64,000 nucleotides of DNA from Macropodus opercularis (lineage: Eukaryota > Chordata > Actinopteri > Anabantiformes > Osphronemidae). The position numbers and the translations under genes are program-made. Positions within the stretch are counted from its first letter, which is position 1; each line of letters begins with the position of its first letter. The stretch covers positions 15,490,501 to 15,554,500 of the forward strand of contig CM061105.1 of the NCBI GenBank assembly GCA_030770545.1. Reading direction: 5' to 3'. Below, piece after piece: positions 25,701-37,259 of the stretch. Under the pieces are notes generated by a model. The model was not told the DNA's origin, did not search any database, and saw nothing but the letters and a program-made list of their open reading frames with translations.

Positions 25701-26600
25701 CTCTGGGTGGGATTCATTAGCAGCTGCAGCACAATGTGAGGTGGATCTCTGGGTTAACTATTAGGTCTCAGATTACAAATGACTCACTGTGATGTAAACA
25801 ATAGACTTGTGCATTATCTGTCATTGTGCGTCTCCAAAGCCTACGCCTGGAGACGAACGTCCCAACAATAATTGAATATGTCCTCACGCTTCCATGTTGA
25901 CTTCGTATGATTACATGTCTCAGTTCACCTGAGTTGGTGGTGAGTCGAGGCTGCGGGTGAAGCGAGGATGCGGCTCACTGAGCATCATCAGCGATGCGGC
26001 AGGAAGTCAGCAGGCCTGTCAGTCAAACACAGTCACCGGGGAGCTCCACCTGCGAGCTCAGTGACAGGCAGGAGAAGCGTGTAGACGGCCACACGGGCCC
26101 CCTCCCACGCCACCCGCTGAAGGGTGGACGTATAAATTATTCACTAACACTTGCTCTAATAAACATACACACTCGCTACGCGTATGTTTTTGCTGATAGA
26201 AACTGTGCTGTGCTTCACCGGGTTGTGCTGAGGGTGAATATGTTTTGCATGGACAGAAAAAATACATGAATCATTAAAAAGGAAACCGTACTGGGTCTCA
26301 ATGTCATGACCTCTGCAGAGCTACAAATAAAAGATGAATCTGATACCATGCACCCAGAGCAGAAGAAGCATTCAGAACATTAGTACTGAAATTAAAATGA
26401 GGTTTTGTTGCAAGGCTGCAGAAATCTTTTAGTATGAAATTCGTAAACCGGAACAGAAGACTTTTACTTTGAATATGTGAACGGAAACCATTGCTTTAGA
26501 ACATCTCCTCATCTGGTTTCGCGTTGTGTGACTTTAGTGTTTTACTTTCTAGCTCGATTGCTAATTTGACTTCTCAACTCGTAGATGTTCGACAAGCTGA
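22711..26600. other. intergenic between cavin4 and ift57, candidate conserved elements
   Basis: No gene found. Three blocks are unusually free of simple repeats and rich in paired TAAT/ATTA cores and E-boxes: 23,060-23,600 (with GCTAATTAATTAGCC near 23,540), 23,690-23,830, and 25,400-25,760 (CCTAATTATCTC, GTAATTGCACC). Open frames at 23,130, 23,338 and 23,957 have no domain and weak context. Confidence 0.45.
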
Positions 26601-26830
26601 GATGCGAGATTTCTAGCCCGGTGCCGTTGTAAGGGAGTGTTAGCTGCTTAGCCAGCTAGCAGGGCCACCCGGTTGCCTGACAACGGCCAGGAAGCAAAAC
26701 AAACTGGCTAAGGGCTAGCTAGCTTACGAGCACGGGTTGGCTGGCGCGGGACGTCAAAGAAAGTCCAAGAACGACTCTCGTCTTGTGTTTTTGTTCGAGC
26801 GAAACATTATCTGCGGATAAATCAGGCGCC
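26600..26830 (+). promoter_or_regulatory. ift57 promoter/5' UTR region
   Basis: CpG-richer sequence directly before the ift57 start codon, with a repeated GCTAGC/CTAGCT stretch at about 26,645-26,725. No TATA box at a suitable distance, typical of a housekeeping or ciliary gene promoter. No clear RFX X-box was found by eye. Confidence 0.5.
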
Positions 26831-29800
26831 ATGGCGGATGACGGCAGACGGGGGTTGGATGAAGATGACCGCGGACCCGGAGCCGCTCATCAGGTGTTTG
26901 TGGTGATGGAGTGTTTACTGGAAAAGCTGAAGGTGTTGAATTATGAGGAGGAAGTTCTGGCCAGACACAACATGAAGAACCTGTCCAGGTGAGCACCAGC
27001 AAGGCTCACTGGTGGTTAACCACCTGCGGCTGGGCTACGTTAACCACTTTATAGTGACACACACGTTACTGTCACTACGGTCACTGTGGCGGTTGTTACC
27101 CTGCTAATGTAGAAAGGACATTAAAATAATAAAGCATTTAAGGAATCTCTGTATTGCATTTGTGTTTAATTGTAAATTGAACATCAGACAAAAAAAAAAA
27201 AGAAACGTGAAGACGAATTTATTATGACGTGAAGAACCAGTGTAGTAATGTATGTAAGTATATTTATGTTTTATCTCCATACCCAGTTATATAATATACA
27301 GAAAATATAGATATAATGTTCATTTTTTTGCTGGACGTAAATCAACAAACTACATCATTTACACGGCCCCAACAATAATGAAGAGTTGAAGACAGATCTG
27401 AACTTCTCTGCTTGTCGCCTCCTTGTTCTCACCTGCCTGTCTTTTCCTGTCAGACATTATTTCGTCTCAAATCCATATCTGGCGTCCAACCCTGGTGAGC
27501 AGTTCTACTTGTTCACCATCATCGCCGCGTGGCTCATCAACGTGGCAGGGAGACCTTTCACAGAGCCTCAGGAGTACGATGAACCCAATGCCACCGTGTC
27601 CAACATCCTGGCAGAGCTCAGGGCTTTTGTAAGTGACGCTCAGCCATGTGTCTGTGATAAAGCTCTCGCTGGCTTATTTATTTACATGTAATAATAAATA
27701 CTTGTAACTTTTGATTATATTATTTTGTACTTTTTATTGAGTTTCTGCTTCCTGTAACTCCATAGGAAAAAGTTAGCTTGACAGTTAGCTGTGTCAAAAC
27801 CTCCTCATGCTTTGTACTTTGATGAATAACTTCTCTAACAATGAATAAATGCGTCAGTGTGCTTTTGATTCTGACATCAAACTCAGTTGGTCAGACTCTT
27901 AAGCTGATATTTCACTGTAAGAGTTCAGAGATTAGGAGACTCACTCCACGGTGTCTTAATGATGTCTCTCTCAGGGTGTTAAGGTGGATTTCCCTCCCTC
28001 CAAACTGAAATCAGGTTCAGGCGAGTACGTCTGTCTAGTGTTGGACCGACTGGCAGAGGAAGCTCTGAAAAAAAGAGGCTTCTCCTTCAGAAGGTGCTGA
28101 ATTTTCTCTTTTTTCATCTCATAAAAGTCTTGTCTCACTTCTCATTCATTTTGATGCCATTTTTTACCTTTGAGATGGAACCATCCAGTTGATTTCATTT
28201 TCACTGAACATTCTGATATTTATCTACTGAGGGGTTAATTTGTTTCCTGCAGACCAAATTACCCAACAGAAACCACAGAAGAAGAGTCTCTGATAGACGA
28301 CGATGCAGAGCTCACTCTCAGCAAAGTAGAGGAGGAGTTGATTGTGAGTGTCCCACTTCTTTTTAATAATGTTTAATATAATTTGTATATGCAGCGTAGA
28401 CAGTGTTTAATAAATATAACCAATTAAATTTCATTAAAATATTTTGTTTTTCTATGAAATCAGGAGGAGCCTGATGATGACGAAGAGAATGGGATTGATC
28501 TGGAGTCTCTGAGGCTACGGACCACTCACACAGTGAGTTCACCAAAAAATCTCGTTATTTCAAGTAACCGCATTTTTGAGCCACTTCCAATTAATTTTTG
28601 CCCATTTGAATTCTGCTACAGTTATCCTGGTATTTCTTTACATACAGGAAGCAGAACTGTCTTCTAAACTAGATGAGATTCTGGAGTCAAAGGTTGACGT
28701 AGCTGAGTGGAACCTGGAGGTGGAGAGGGTCATGCCACAGCTCAAAGTCACTATCAAGACTGACAATAAGGTACATTTTAAGGAACATGTTCAGTAGGCA
28801 ACCTGAAATCTCTGCATTACACCAGGATTCAGACGTGTGTATGTGTGCCTCATTTTCTGTAACTTCTCTTGAGCCAAGTGCTAATTGAATGCATTGGTCA
28901 TAGTTTAGAATGGAACACAACTGTGTCTATAAGGTCCCAGAATTTACACTGCACATCAGGACATAACAGGGCACCAGGAGATCAAAGAGACGCTGGGTAG
29001 ACTAAAAATCTGTAGGAAAGCATAAGTCAGGACAGGAGCATTAAAAACCATTTCTAAGCCTTTTCTAAACCTTTACCCAGGAGCACAGAGTTGGAAGTGA
29101 CTGACAAAATGCATGCAGTATTTTCTTTATTCTATCATCTTAACACTACTACTTAAAGGTAAAAGAGCAATAAAAGTCTATGAAAACTGTATTGGAGTAG
29201 AGCCATAAAATGAAATGTGACTTATCTGACCCTATTACAGTTCATTAGTAACAGAACTGACTTCAGGTCAGATATTTGGCACCTTCTGTAAATATAATCT
29301 CAGAAAGCTGCTGCACCACTGCATTCTGATGTGAGTGAAAAGCAAAGAACCTCAGGCAGCTGGTCCACATTTACATTAGACACACAAGGAGCTCATTCGA
29401 TTAAAAAAAAGTCAATTTCAATTTAAAGTCTGAGCAGACATTGGTTGAACAACAGCTTTTCTCAGGCAGCTTAAGGCTGGAGCCAAGTGAGGGTGAAAAA
29501 CTGACAATTCTGTTACAACAAGAAGCAGCAGGGAGGCGTCTCTGTGGAAAGAGGCTGACACATTAACAGAAATTTAAACAAGACAATAAATGAAATGAAG
29601 GATTTAACGCACCTGTAATGTTAAACTGTGATGGTGGTTTCCCTGAATGTTTCTTTAGCTTGGTTCGGGTTTTCTGTGACTGGTGTCTGTTCTGCAGGAC
29701 TGGAGGATCCACGTGGACCAGATGCATCAACACAGAGACGGAATCAAGTCTTCACTCAAAGAGGCAAAGGTGCGTTCACTGACGTAGTAGTTCCGTATCA

Positions 29801-31561
29801 AACCATTGATGGCTTTTGAACTGTTCAGTACACCTTTAGTGCCACCTGCTGGATGCAATCAATGATTTTTCTGTAGCTTGCTTATTTTTACATCAGCAGA
29901 TATTTATATATATTTAATAACTGTGCACTAATATTTGTCTTCACTCTGATCTTTGAGCACCAACCACCCTGGGTACAACAAAGCTCTGATCATGAGAATA
30001 TTCTGTTTAAGTAGATTTTCTTCAGGTGGTTACTTATTTTTGGTTTATAATAAGCTCTTGTTGGAGGACATGTTTTTGCTGACTGTTGTGAGAAATAAGT
30101 TAATGTTTAGTTTACATCATGTTAATCTGGGCTGCATTATAAATGTACACACAGAAAAAAATGGAAACATCCTTTGTCACATTATATTTTTGTGTCTTCC
30201 TTTTCTGCTGCCAATGCAGAACTATTTGGACAAACTGCAGGAAGACATCGGGAAGACTCTAGAGAAGGTGAGCAGCAGAGAGAAATACATCAACAACCAG
30301 CTGGAACATCTGATCCAGGAGTACCGCAGTGCTCATGCCAAACTCAGCGAGGTAAACGCCACATCGTTGGCTAAATTCTGCATGTTTAACTGAACACTAC
30401 ACACACACTTCAGTATAGAAGATACAGAATCGACTCAGAAAGACTGGCATGTGAAAAATGTTTTGCTTTCACTTGTTTAGCTTGATGGTTCTGACACAGA
30501 TCTGATGTGATCTGAAATCTTCTTGTGAAAGTCATGCAGACTGTGAAACACCACAGGCTGATGAAGACTGTGCTGCCGTCTAAAACACAAACTTGTTTTC
30601 TCCATCAGGCGAAGGAGCGATACCAGCACGCCAGTGGGGGGGTGACTGAAAGGACCAGGGTCCTGGCAGAGGTCAGTGAATGCACCATCCATGATAATGA
30701 CATTAATGTAGACTCACCTAGTTATAACAAGTTAGTCAGTGGACCATGTGGCAACAGTACTATACATGGGCTTTAGTTCATGTTCACATAAAATATCAGG
30801 AAACAAAATGCAACTTTTTGTGACTTTGGCTGGTGTCACCAGCACGTGAAGTTGTCAATTCCCACTCTTGTCAGGCAGGAAGAGAAATCTGAGGAAGTGA
30901 TTTGATGAAAATGACAAGTTCAGTGTAGTTCAGTTCGCTCCACAGCCACCAGATCCTAATCCAGTAGAACACGTGTGGGATGTGATGGAAAGGGGGATTC
31001 TCAGCAGAAATGGAGTGAAGCACTCGTGTCAACGTGGATTAAGATCTTAAAGTGACGTATTCAATGCTGTGCGGCAGCTACGCCTCAGAAAAGTGAGGCC
31101 CAGTATTTAACATGCAGTTACTAAAATATGCATGTAGGAAAAAAACAGGAGACTTAAACAATAGATGCTGCTGTCAGAGCATCGGTAAATTATGCACTGA
31201 AACTGTTTTAATATTGTTTCAGATCAGTGAGGAGCTGGAGAAAGTGAAGCAGGAGATGGAGGAGAAAGGCAGCAGCATGTCTGATGGAGGTGAGACTGAT
31301 CTGTTCGGTTCTGTGTCTTCATGGTCAGGTTGTCAACTTTTCAAAGTATAAGTCCTTCAACAAACTGTTTGTCCCTCAGCTCCGGTGGTGAAGATCAAGC
31401 AGAGTTTGACTAAGCTGAAGCAGGAGATCGTTCAGATGGATGTGAGGATCGGTGTCGTCGAGCACACACTGCTGCAGGCCAAGCTCAAAGAGAAGTCCAA
31501 CATGACGCGCGACATGCACGCCACCAGTATCCCCGAGCCCGCCGCCGGGCCCTTCGCTTAG
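26831..31561 (+). CDS. ift57: ift57, intraflagellar transport protein 57
   Basis: Subunit of the IFT-B2 peripheral complex (with IFT20, IFT38 and others), needed for anterograde transport in cilia; in mammals also called HIPPI, an interactor of HIP1. Eleven exons: 26831-26988, 27454-27628, 27975-28093, 28253-28343, 28464-28532, 28648-28770, 29698-29769, 30220-30351, 30609-30671, 31223-31289, 31380-31561. All junctions and phases agree; product 416 aa (human about 429). The N-terminal half is the calponin-homology-like domain: MECLLEKLKVLNYEEE, the near-invariant RHYFVSNPYLASNPGEQF and LINVAGRPFTEPQEYDEPN, then GVKVDFPPSKLKSGSGEYV. Acidic loops follow (DDDAELTLS, DDDEENG). The C-terminal half, from about residue 235, is coiled coil, including NYLDKLQEDIGKTLEKVSSR and KIKQSLTKLKQEI. 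The start is the first in-frame ATG, in the strong context gcgccATGG. A decayed Tc1-like fragment sits in intron 9. Confidence 0.97.
28930..29600. other. ift57 intron 6, possible degenerate repeat
   Basis: Part of the largest ift57 intron (28,771-29,697). The wording of the sequence resembles interspersed repeats of fish, with an imperfect direct repeat 'ctcaggcagct' at about 29,351 and 29,461, but I cannot name a family. Confidence 0.3.
30945..31090 (+). mobile_element. decayed Tc1/mariner-like transposase fragment
   Basis: Within ift57 intron 9. A broken frame reads PPDPNPVEHVWDVMERG, the decayed form of the DDE-transposase block (P-P/S-D-L-N-P-I-E-xx-W) of Tc1/mariner elements, followed by a degraded continuation with stops. 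No terminal inverted repeats were found by eye, so only a fossil remains. Confidence 0.6.
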
Positions 31562-31724
31562 TCACCACGAAGCAAACACATGACGCCTTACTCAGACTGA
31601 AGATGGGTCGTCTTCAAGAAAACACAGAGACTAAATGTTCCTTTATGTGCATTCATTCAGCAGGTGATTTAATAACATATTTATTTACTGGCTTGTGTTT
31701 TCATGTTTAGTATAATTTTATGTA

Positions 31725-31730
31725 AATAAA
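31725..31730 (+). promoter_or_regulatory. poly(A) signal AATAAA of ift57
   Basis: AATAAA 164 bases after the ift57 stop, followed by TTGTTTTCGG and GTGTGACAAC, giving a short 3' UTR. Confidence 0.75.
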
Positions 31731-32029
31731 CATTAATTGTTTTCGGATAATTACATGTGTGACAACATTTGCCTCAACGGTTCCTCAGCGTGTTACTGTG
31801 GCCACTCGATGTCGCCATCAGTTAACTGGAATTATTCTTTTACACTGGAACCGTAAAAGAAATATTATCAAGCAGGTCTTAGAAACATGCACAGACAAAT
31901 GTGGTAAAAGAATATTCATTACGTTGGACATTGTTGTTATTGGCAATAATTTGAGGCCGAATATATATATGTTTATTTTTAAAATGCTTTTTCTGAAACA
32001 GCCAAATTGTGCTTTTACGTTGAAATACT

Positions 32030-32230
32030 CGATCGGAAGCAGATGTGACAGGACGCTTCCTGCGTGCGGGCGAGGTTCGGCGACAGCTGCGGAGCGACGG
32101 ACTCCGAGAGCTTCACGCTTTAGTTTGGGCTGATCAGCTGAAGAAAACAGTAAAGGCGACAAAGACGAGGAGAAGTCGCTCAGCTGCAGAAGGTTCGCTC
32201 ACACGTCCAGACGAACCGGAGGAGGAAGCA
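32030..32230 (+). promoter_or_regulatory. CpG-rich block, probable tmem71 promoter and first non-coding exon
   Basis: A compact CpG-rich stretch (gcgtgcgggcgaggttcggcgacagctgcgg) 0.3 kb past the ift57 poly(A) signal, in AT-rich surroundings. It ends in a good splice donor, gcag|gtgagt, at 32,230/32,231. tmem71 is the next plus-strand gene, so this is best read as its promoter and first untranslated exon; no transcript evidence is available. Confidence 0.5.
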
Positions 32231-34294
32231 GGTGAGTCCGCGTCGGTCCCGTTACTTTTCCTTTGTCCGCTTCACATTAAAGAAAACAACAAACCTGTTA
32301 CAAGGTTTTAACCAGATTCAAACACCGCTGATTAAATGCTCGTTTTATTTTATGGAGGTTATTCTATGCTAAGAAACGAGTATTTGGTTGAATAAGTTAC
32401 TTCGTTCCTTAATTTGCGTTGTAGCAAATTGACGCGTAAGTCATTTGTATTTATTGTTACTTTAAAACAAGTAAATACACGTAGAGTATAAAATATAATG
32501 GACGATACCAACAGGAGACTCACACATAATAAAAACGTGTGACGGAAATTTTGTAGGAATGCAGCAGCCAAAAATAACCTGGAAGCACAAAATGACTCAC
32601 TATAAAAGCATGACAGTCGTCTGGTATTAATTAGCTTATTATTATCGTAATGAGCACGTAAGAATCAATAGACACGAGATAAATATTACTGGAATAAATA
32701 CATCACACATTAATATTCACGTTTTCGGGTTTGGATTTAAAGAGTAAGAAGATAATAAGTCAGAGTTGAGGTCTCTGTCAAGTTCAAACACAGGCTGTGT
32801 GGCTCTGTGATGCTGATGCTGAGATGGTTTGGTCCAACTCTGTCTTTCCTGCTACGCATTTTCCTCCAACATCAGCAGCTCCAGCCGAGAACAGGCTGCA
32901 GCCGCAAAGCATGCTGGGAAACACATGGGGAGAATCCAACACGGCGCATGAAGGGGGAAAAGAAAGACGAGTTCTGTTGTAAAGCGTTAGAGACTGAAGA
33001 GATGTTGATGAAACAATGCTCAAATATTTACAGCAACATAGATTGTTTATGCAGTATAATACAATTTAGCCTTATTCTAATTCCCACTTATCGCGCTTGT
33101 ACATAATGTGGTTAAGTTGTGATAATATTTGGAATTACAAGCACAGTTTTGGCTAAACTTGCAAAGGGCGCCTGTGCTGTTTTCACCCTTTTGTAAACCC
33201 TGAACCGTCCGGAATCAACCGAGCCAGGATTTGACGACGGAAGCACAAGGCTGTTGTGTCTGTTTCGTTCTCTGCTTCGTGCTCATTAGGTTTAGTGTTG
33301 GCAGTGTGATATACGTAGGAGAAAGTGGTGACCTCGTGACCTTTCCTGTGACGCTGCGTCCACCCCTAGTCCAGCAGAGATGCCTTCTGTTCTCCACACT
33401 CAGGACAAACTCTACTGAACTTCTTCTGTTCCTCCTCCAGCCGCTGGTTGTCGCCAACAGTGTTTTAAATCACAACAACCCCCCCAACGGTCCTCACCCG
33501 TGGGATTCGCTGGAACAGTGAGACGCTCTGTTTTCAGCCAATGGCCCATTTAAAAAAAAAAAAGGTGTCAGAGAATAAAACGTATGTGCAGCCGAATAAT
33601 ATATTTAATAGAAGCTCAGATTTCACTATTACAGGAACCAACCGTTTGCTTTGCAGGTTTACTCACATCAGTAACACCTGTCCACAGCTTTTCCAATCAG
33701 AATGATTATGAATCTAGTTTATTCTAATGACAAGTAACTCAGGCTTCAACACAAATCTAAGGGACACTGGTTCAGGCTTGTATGTTCATACTGAACATTT
33801 CTCCTGTTGCTGGAGCCGTTTCTTTGTGCTATGGGCTATAAACGCGTGGGGTGTGGTACAATTACACAGCGAAACCAAGTCGTCTGCCTCCTTCAGCGTC
33901 GCTCAGTACAGATTGTAAACATGTCTGACATGGCCTCAGCCTGATGTCTCGCTATCAGCTGGTTTCCTGCGTGACCAGGCATTTTACTTCAAACGTTATT
34001 TAAAACATGCTCAAGTTTAAATGATTTGATATTAAAAGTGTGTGTTATGTTTCACGCAGAGGTTTTATTTATTCCTGCCTTTTGGCAGCTTGTTTTATAA
34101 TGGGAACAATACATTTTCTAAATGAAGTTGGAAAGTCGCAATAGCAGAGCTAGAAAAATGACGTGGCCGCTTTTATAATACAAAACAAATGACCAGATAA
34201 GTTCAGTCGAAGTTCCTCCAGCAGAGAAGGCGTTAACAGGAAACATGAGCTCACAGTCACGGCCCCTCTGTTTTTCTTCTGCATTTTTTCTCAG
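32231..34294 (+). other. tmem71 5' intron (probable), no gene
   Basis: AT-rich, no domain-bearing frame. Open frames at 32,807 and 33,231 lack similarity and splice logic. A poly(A) run occurs at about 33,551-33,563. Confidence 0.4.
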
Positions 34295-34394
34295 GCTGCT
34301 GCTTCGCTCCTGCAGGATGTGTGAGAACCACAACAGAAAGCACTTCACCGAGAGCTGGGGGCCACAGCCAGGTCTGAGCAGGAACAGTGTAAAG
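34295..34394 (+). CDS. tmem71: possible upstream tmem71 exon with in-frame ATG
   Basis: Bounded by a strong acceptor (gcattttttctcag) and donor (gtaagg). It holds an ATG at 34,317 (A at -3), and the frame runs through the junction in phase 0 into the exon at 34,818, adding 37 residues before the MALNF methionine. The peptide (MCENHNRKHFTESW ...) has no counterpart in human TMEM71 that I can recall. It may be a 5' UTR exon with a fortuitous frame or a real N-terminal extension. Confidence 0.4.
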
Positions 34395-34850
34395 GTAAGG
34401 GTGAAAATAAGCTGTTCTGTGTGGGCGTCTTTGGACATTATTAGCCTGGAGAGTCCTAATTTAGCTAATCCGCTGAGTTCTGGGACTAGAGAGGAAAACC
34501 CCTCTGATCAGCTCTGCAGGCGTTCAGAGAACTGACGGAGCTTGAGCTCTGAAGACTGGATCAGGCAGGATGTCAGACCTTTAAAGCGCTGAAGCTGAGA
34601 TGAACTGAGATGTGGATTATTCAAACTCCCAGGACGTTGAAATGATTTGTGTAATGTTTTGAAAAGCTTGTTTTCACTGACTGTTTGCTTGACAAAAATA
34701 AAATCCATAATGTAATTCAGCAAGTATTTCAAATTGTAACCAACATAAACACTAAATGGCAAATGTAATATTCACATTTCCTGCTCGTCTGTTTTTTAAA
34801 TATGGTATTTTTCACAGATTTCGACAGAAGAGACTGAGCTGCAGGCAAAC

Positions 34851-37259
34851 ATGGCTCTGAACTTCTCTGGAGCTGTTACAAGTATGTCGGCTACAGCACA
34901 AACATCTGACACACACACCTTTAACCTGCTCAGTAAAACACCCTAAACGAGCCACGGTGACTTCTTTTGAACAACCTTTCCCTCTTTGTTCACGACAGAA
35001 AGCAAGTGGTTTCCCATCTGACCTCAGGAATGCTGTCTGGCAAACTGATAAAGTTTTCTTTTTATAGGAAGCTCTCAGAACAACACAGGAGGCGCGTGTG
35101 TGACGTCTGATGTCATCTGTTTTGCAGGTTCACCCATAAAACGGAGGTTGCGAGGAAATCACTCCTGTCAGAGGTAAGAACCTTCTTGCACATCTGGAGC
35201 ATCTGGAGCAGCTGGAGCAGCTTCTTTACTTTGCTCTGTCCGTATGTGTCCCGCAGCCTCGACCTGTCTCTCCTCTCCCCTGACTCCTCCTACGTGTGTT
35301 ACCCGTCTGTGGACGGTGGGGATCCCTGCTCCTGCCGCCGCTCGCCGCGCCTCCTCACCAACGGATACTACACCGTCACCGAGGACAGTTTCTCCTGGGA
35401 TGAAGACGGAAACGTGTCGCTGGCTCCCTGCAAAACGAACGTGTCCTACAAGGAGAACGTGGTCAGGTGAGACACAGGACTCTCGATATTTTGGGGTGTT
35501 TTCACCACCTCAGACGTCTAACGAAACTTTTCAAATTAGACCATTTAAGGCAGAAAACATAATCAAGTAATTTAGCAAATTCAGTTATTTATAACACCTC
35601 AGTAAAGGACCAGCTGCTGGATGCACTCACACACACAGACACACAAACAGACCCTCCCTCCTCTTCACCTTCTATAGCGATGAGGTCAGTGTTCGTAGCC
35701 AATCAGAAAGGAGGTGTTGCGACGTCAGACCAGTTTTAAAGCTGTGAGTTCTTACCCTCTGACATCATCATACCAGTTGCTGGGAGACCTGCTTGTTATT
35801 GCGACATTCAGCATTAACATGAGAAGAACTTCTTTTCTTTTTGTTTTTAATCGGAACGTTTAAAAAACAGAAGTTACAAAGCAGGAGGAACTTAATGGAT
35901 CATTTGCCAGTATTTGGGAAATACATAAAAGTCTGAATGAGACTGAGATGAGCGTGTGTGTTTTCTTTCTTCTCAGAATCTTCCGGCGCAGACGGAGGCC
36001 TCGCAGCTCTTTGGCTCGTCTGCTGAGCAACGTGACCGAGAGCTGCCAGTCGTGGCTGGACGAGAAGGTCTTCAGAGGAATGTTTGGGACAGGACAGAAC
36101 CAGGTTCAGGATCAGTACAAAGATCTAGACAGAGAAATCGAACAGGACCAGTACTGGGCCAAGAACAGCCAGGAAGACCCGACCCCGTTGGCCGAGTCCA
36201 CTTGGTATGGACCCGGCAACACTGAGCTCAATGAGAGCTGCAGCTTTACGTATGGTGGGTAACAGCTGGAGGTTCTGCCTGATTGTGGATCTGACATGAG
36301 AGGTTCTGTTTGATCCTTAAGAGAAAAAAGGTTTTGTTCCTCTCAGACCCCACAGAGATCCCACCCCCACCTGACAAAGAAGCCCCCGCCTCCGCCCCAA
36401 AGCTGCTCATCCAGGAGGAGATTTGCTCAGAGGTCTGTCAATCAAAAGAGAAGTTCACCCAATCGCTGGGTGGACTCTCAGAGGTCCCGCCTCCCTCACA
36501 TTTCTACAGCAACACCTGCTGCTGTCAGATCTCATCTGAACATACAGGTGATGATGATGAGGATAGTAATTATTATTCATTTATTTTAATAGTGTCTATT
36601 AAAAATATAACCGTTTTTAGGGTTCACTCCATTAACTCATTGACTTTCTTTTCTCTGACGTATTGGGTTGTTTCAGGTTTATCGTTGAAGGCCTTCCTCC
36701 TTTTTCTCTTCACGGCCTTCATCGTCACAGCTCTATATTCACGGTAAACCCTGAGTCTGATTGGTTCCCATCGCCTTCATCACTAAACTAAACACTTAAA
36801 CGTGGCTTTGTTAAGCGTTGTTTTCTGAGGTGATTCACATTTTCTTCTCTGCAGGTGTTGGTGGTGGAGCGTGACTGTAATGTCAGCTGTGTTCATGATG
36901 TTTACGACATTCATGTGTAAGTAGCACATAGCACTGATCTGATGAATAAGTGACGTGCATTACATGTAGCAACAAGAACCTACAATAAGTTTAGTTGTGC
37001 ATAAAATAACATTGCCATTGCTCAATTATTTATATTTTCTATTAAGTCTTTGATATAATAGATTTATTGATAATCAGACATTTGGAAAATCTGGCTTTCA
37101 GTTCTGACAAAGTCTGGCCCGATGGGTGAATGGAGGAGAGCAAAGACTGAGGTGAGTCTGAAATCCATTTAATTCTATACTGTCTTCCACTTACAATAAA
37201 GAAATAACTGAACCCTTTGCAACGCGTTGTTTCAGGATATCACATCACGAAACGAGTGA
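34851..37259 (+). CDS. tmem71: tmem71, transmembrane protein 71
   Basis: Uncharacterised vertebrate protein with two C-terminal membrane helices; function unknown. Coding exons: 34851-34881, 35128-35173, 35257-35466, 35977-36254, 36347-36547, 36677-36743, 36855-36916, 37102-37151, 37236-37259, summing to 969 nt, 322 aa (human about 295). Family signature in the third exon: CRRSPRLLTNGYYTVTEDSF, then WDEDGN and VSYKENVVRIFRR, almost the human wording. A Cys/Ser-rich N-terminus precedes it. The middle (exons 4-5) is acidic and Pro-rich and poorly conserved. Two hydrophobic helices at about residues 257-277 (LKAFLLFLFTAFIVTALY) and 280-300 (WWWSVTVMSAVFMMFTTF) are joined by a very short loop, then a basic tail ending at TGA. 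The start shown is MALNF in the context aaacATGG; an upstream exon could extend it. In human the gene neighbours DNAAF11. Confidence 0.9.

Noticed and set aside
26783..26830. Earlier start of ift57
   Set aside because: The extra residues begin with TTG, not ATG; the first ATG is at 26,831 in a strong context and matches the family start.
29953..30393. 146-codon frame as a separate gene
   Set aside because: Intron 7 read-through joined to ift57 exon 8.
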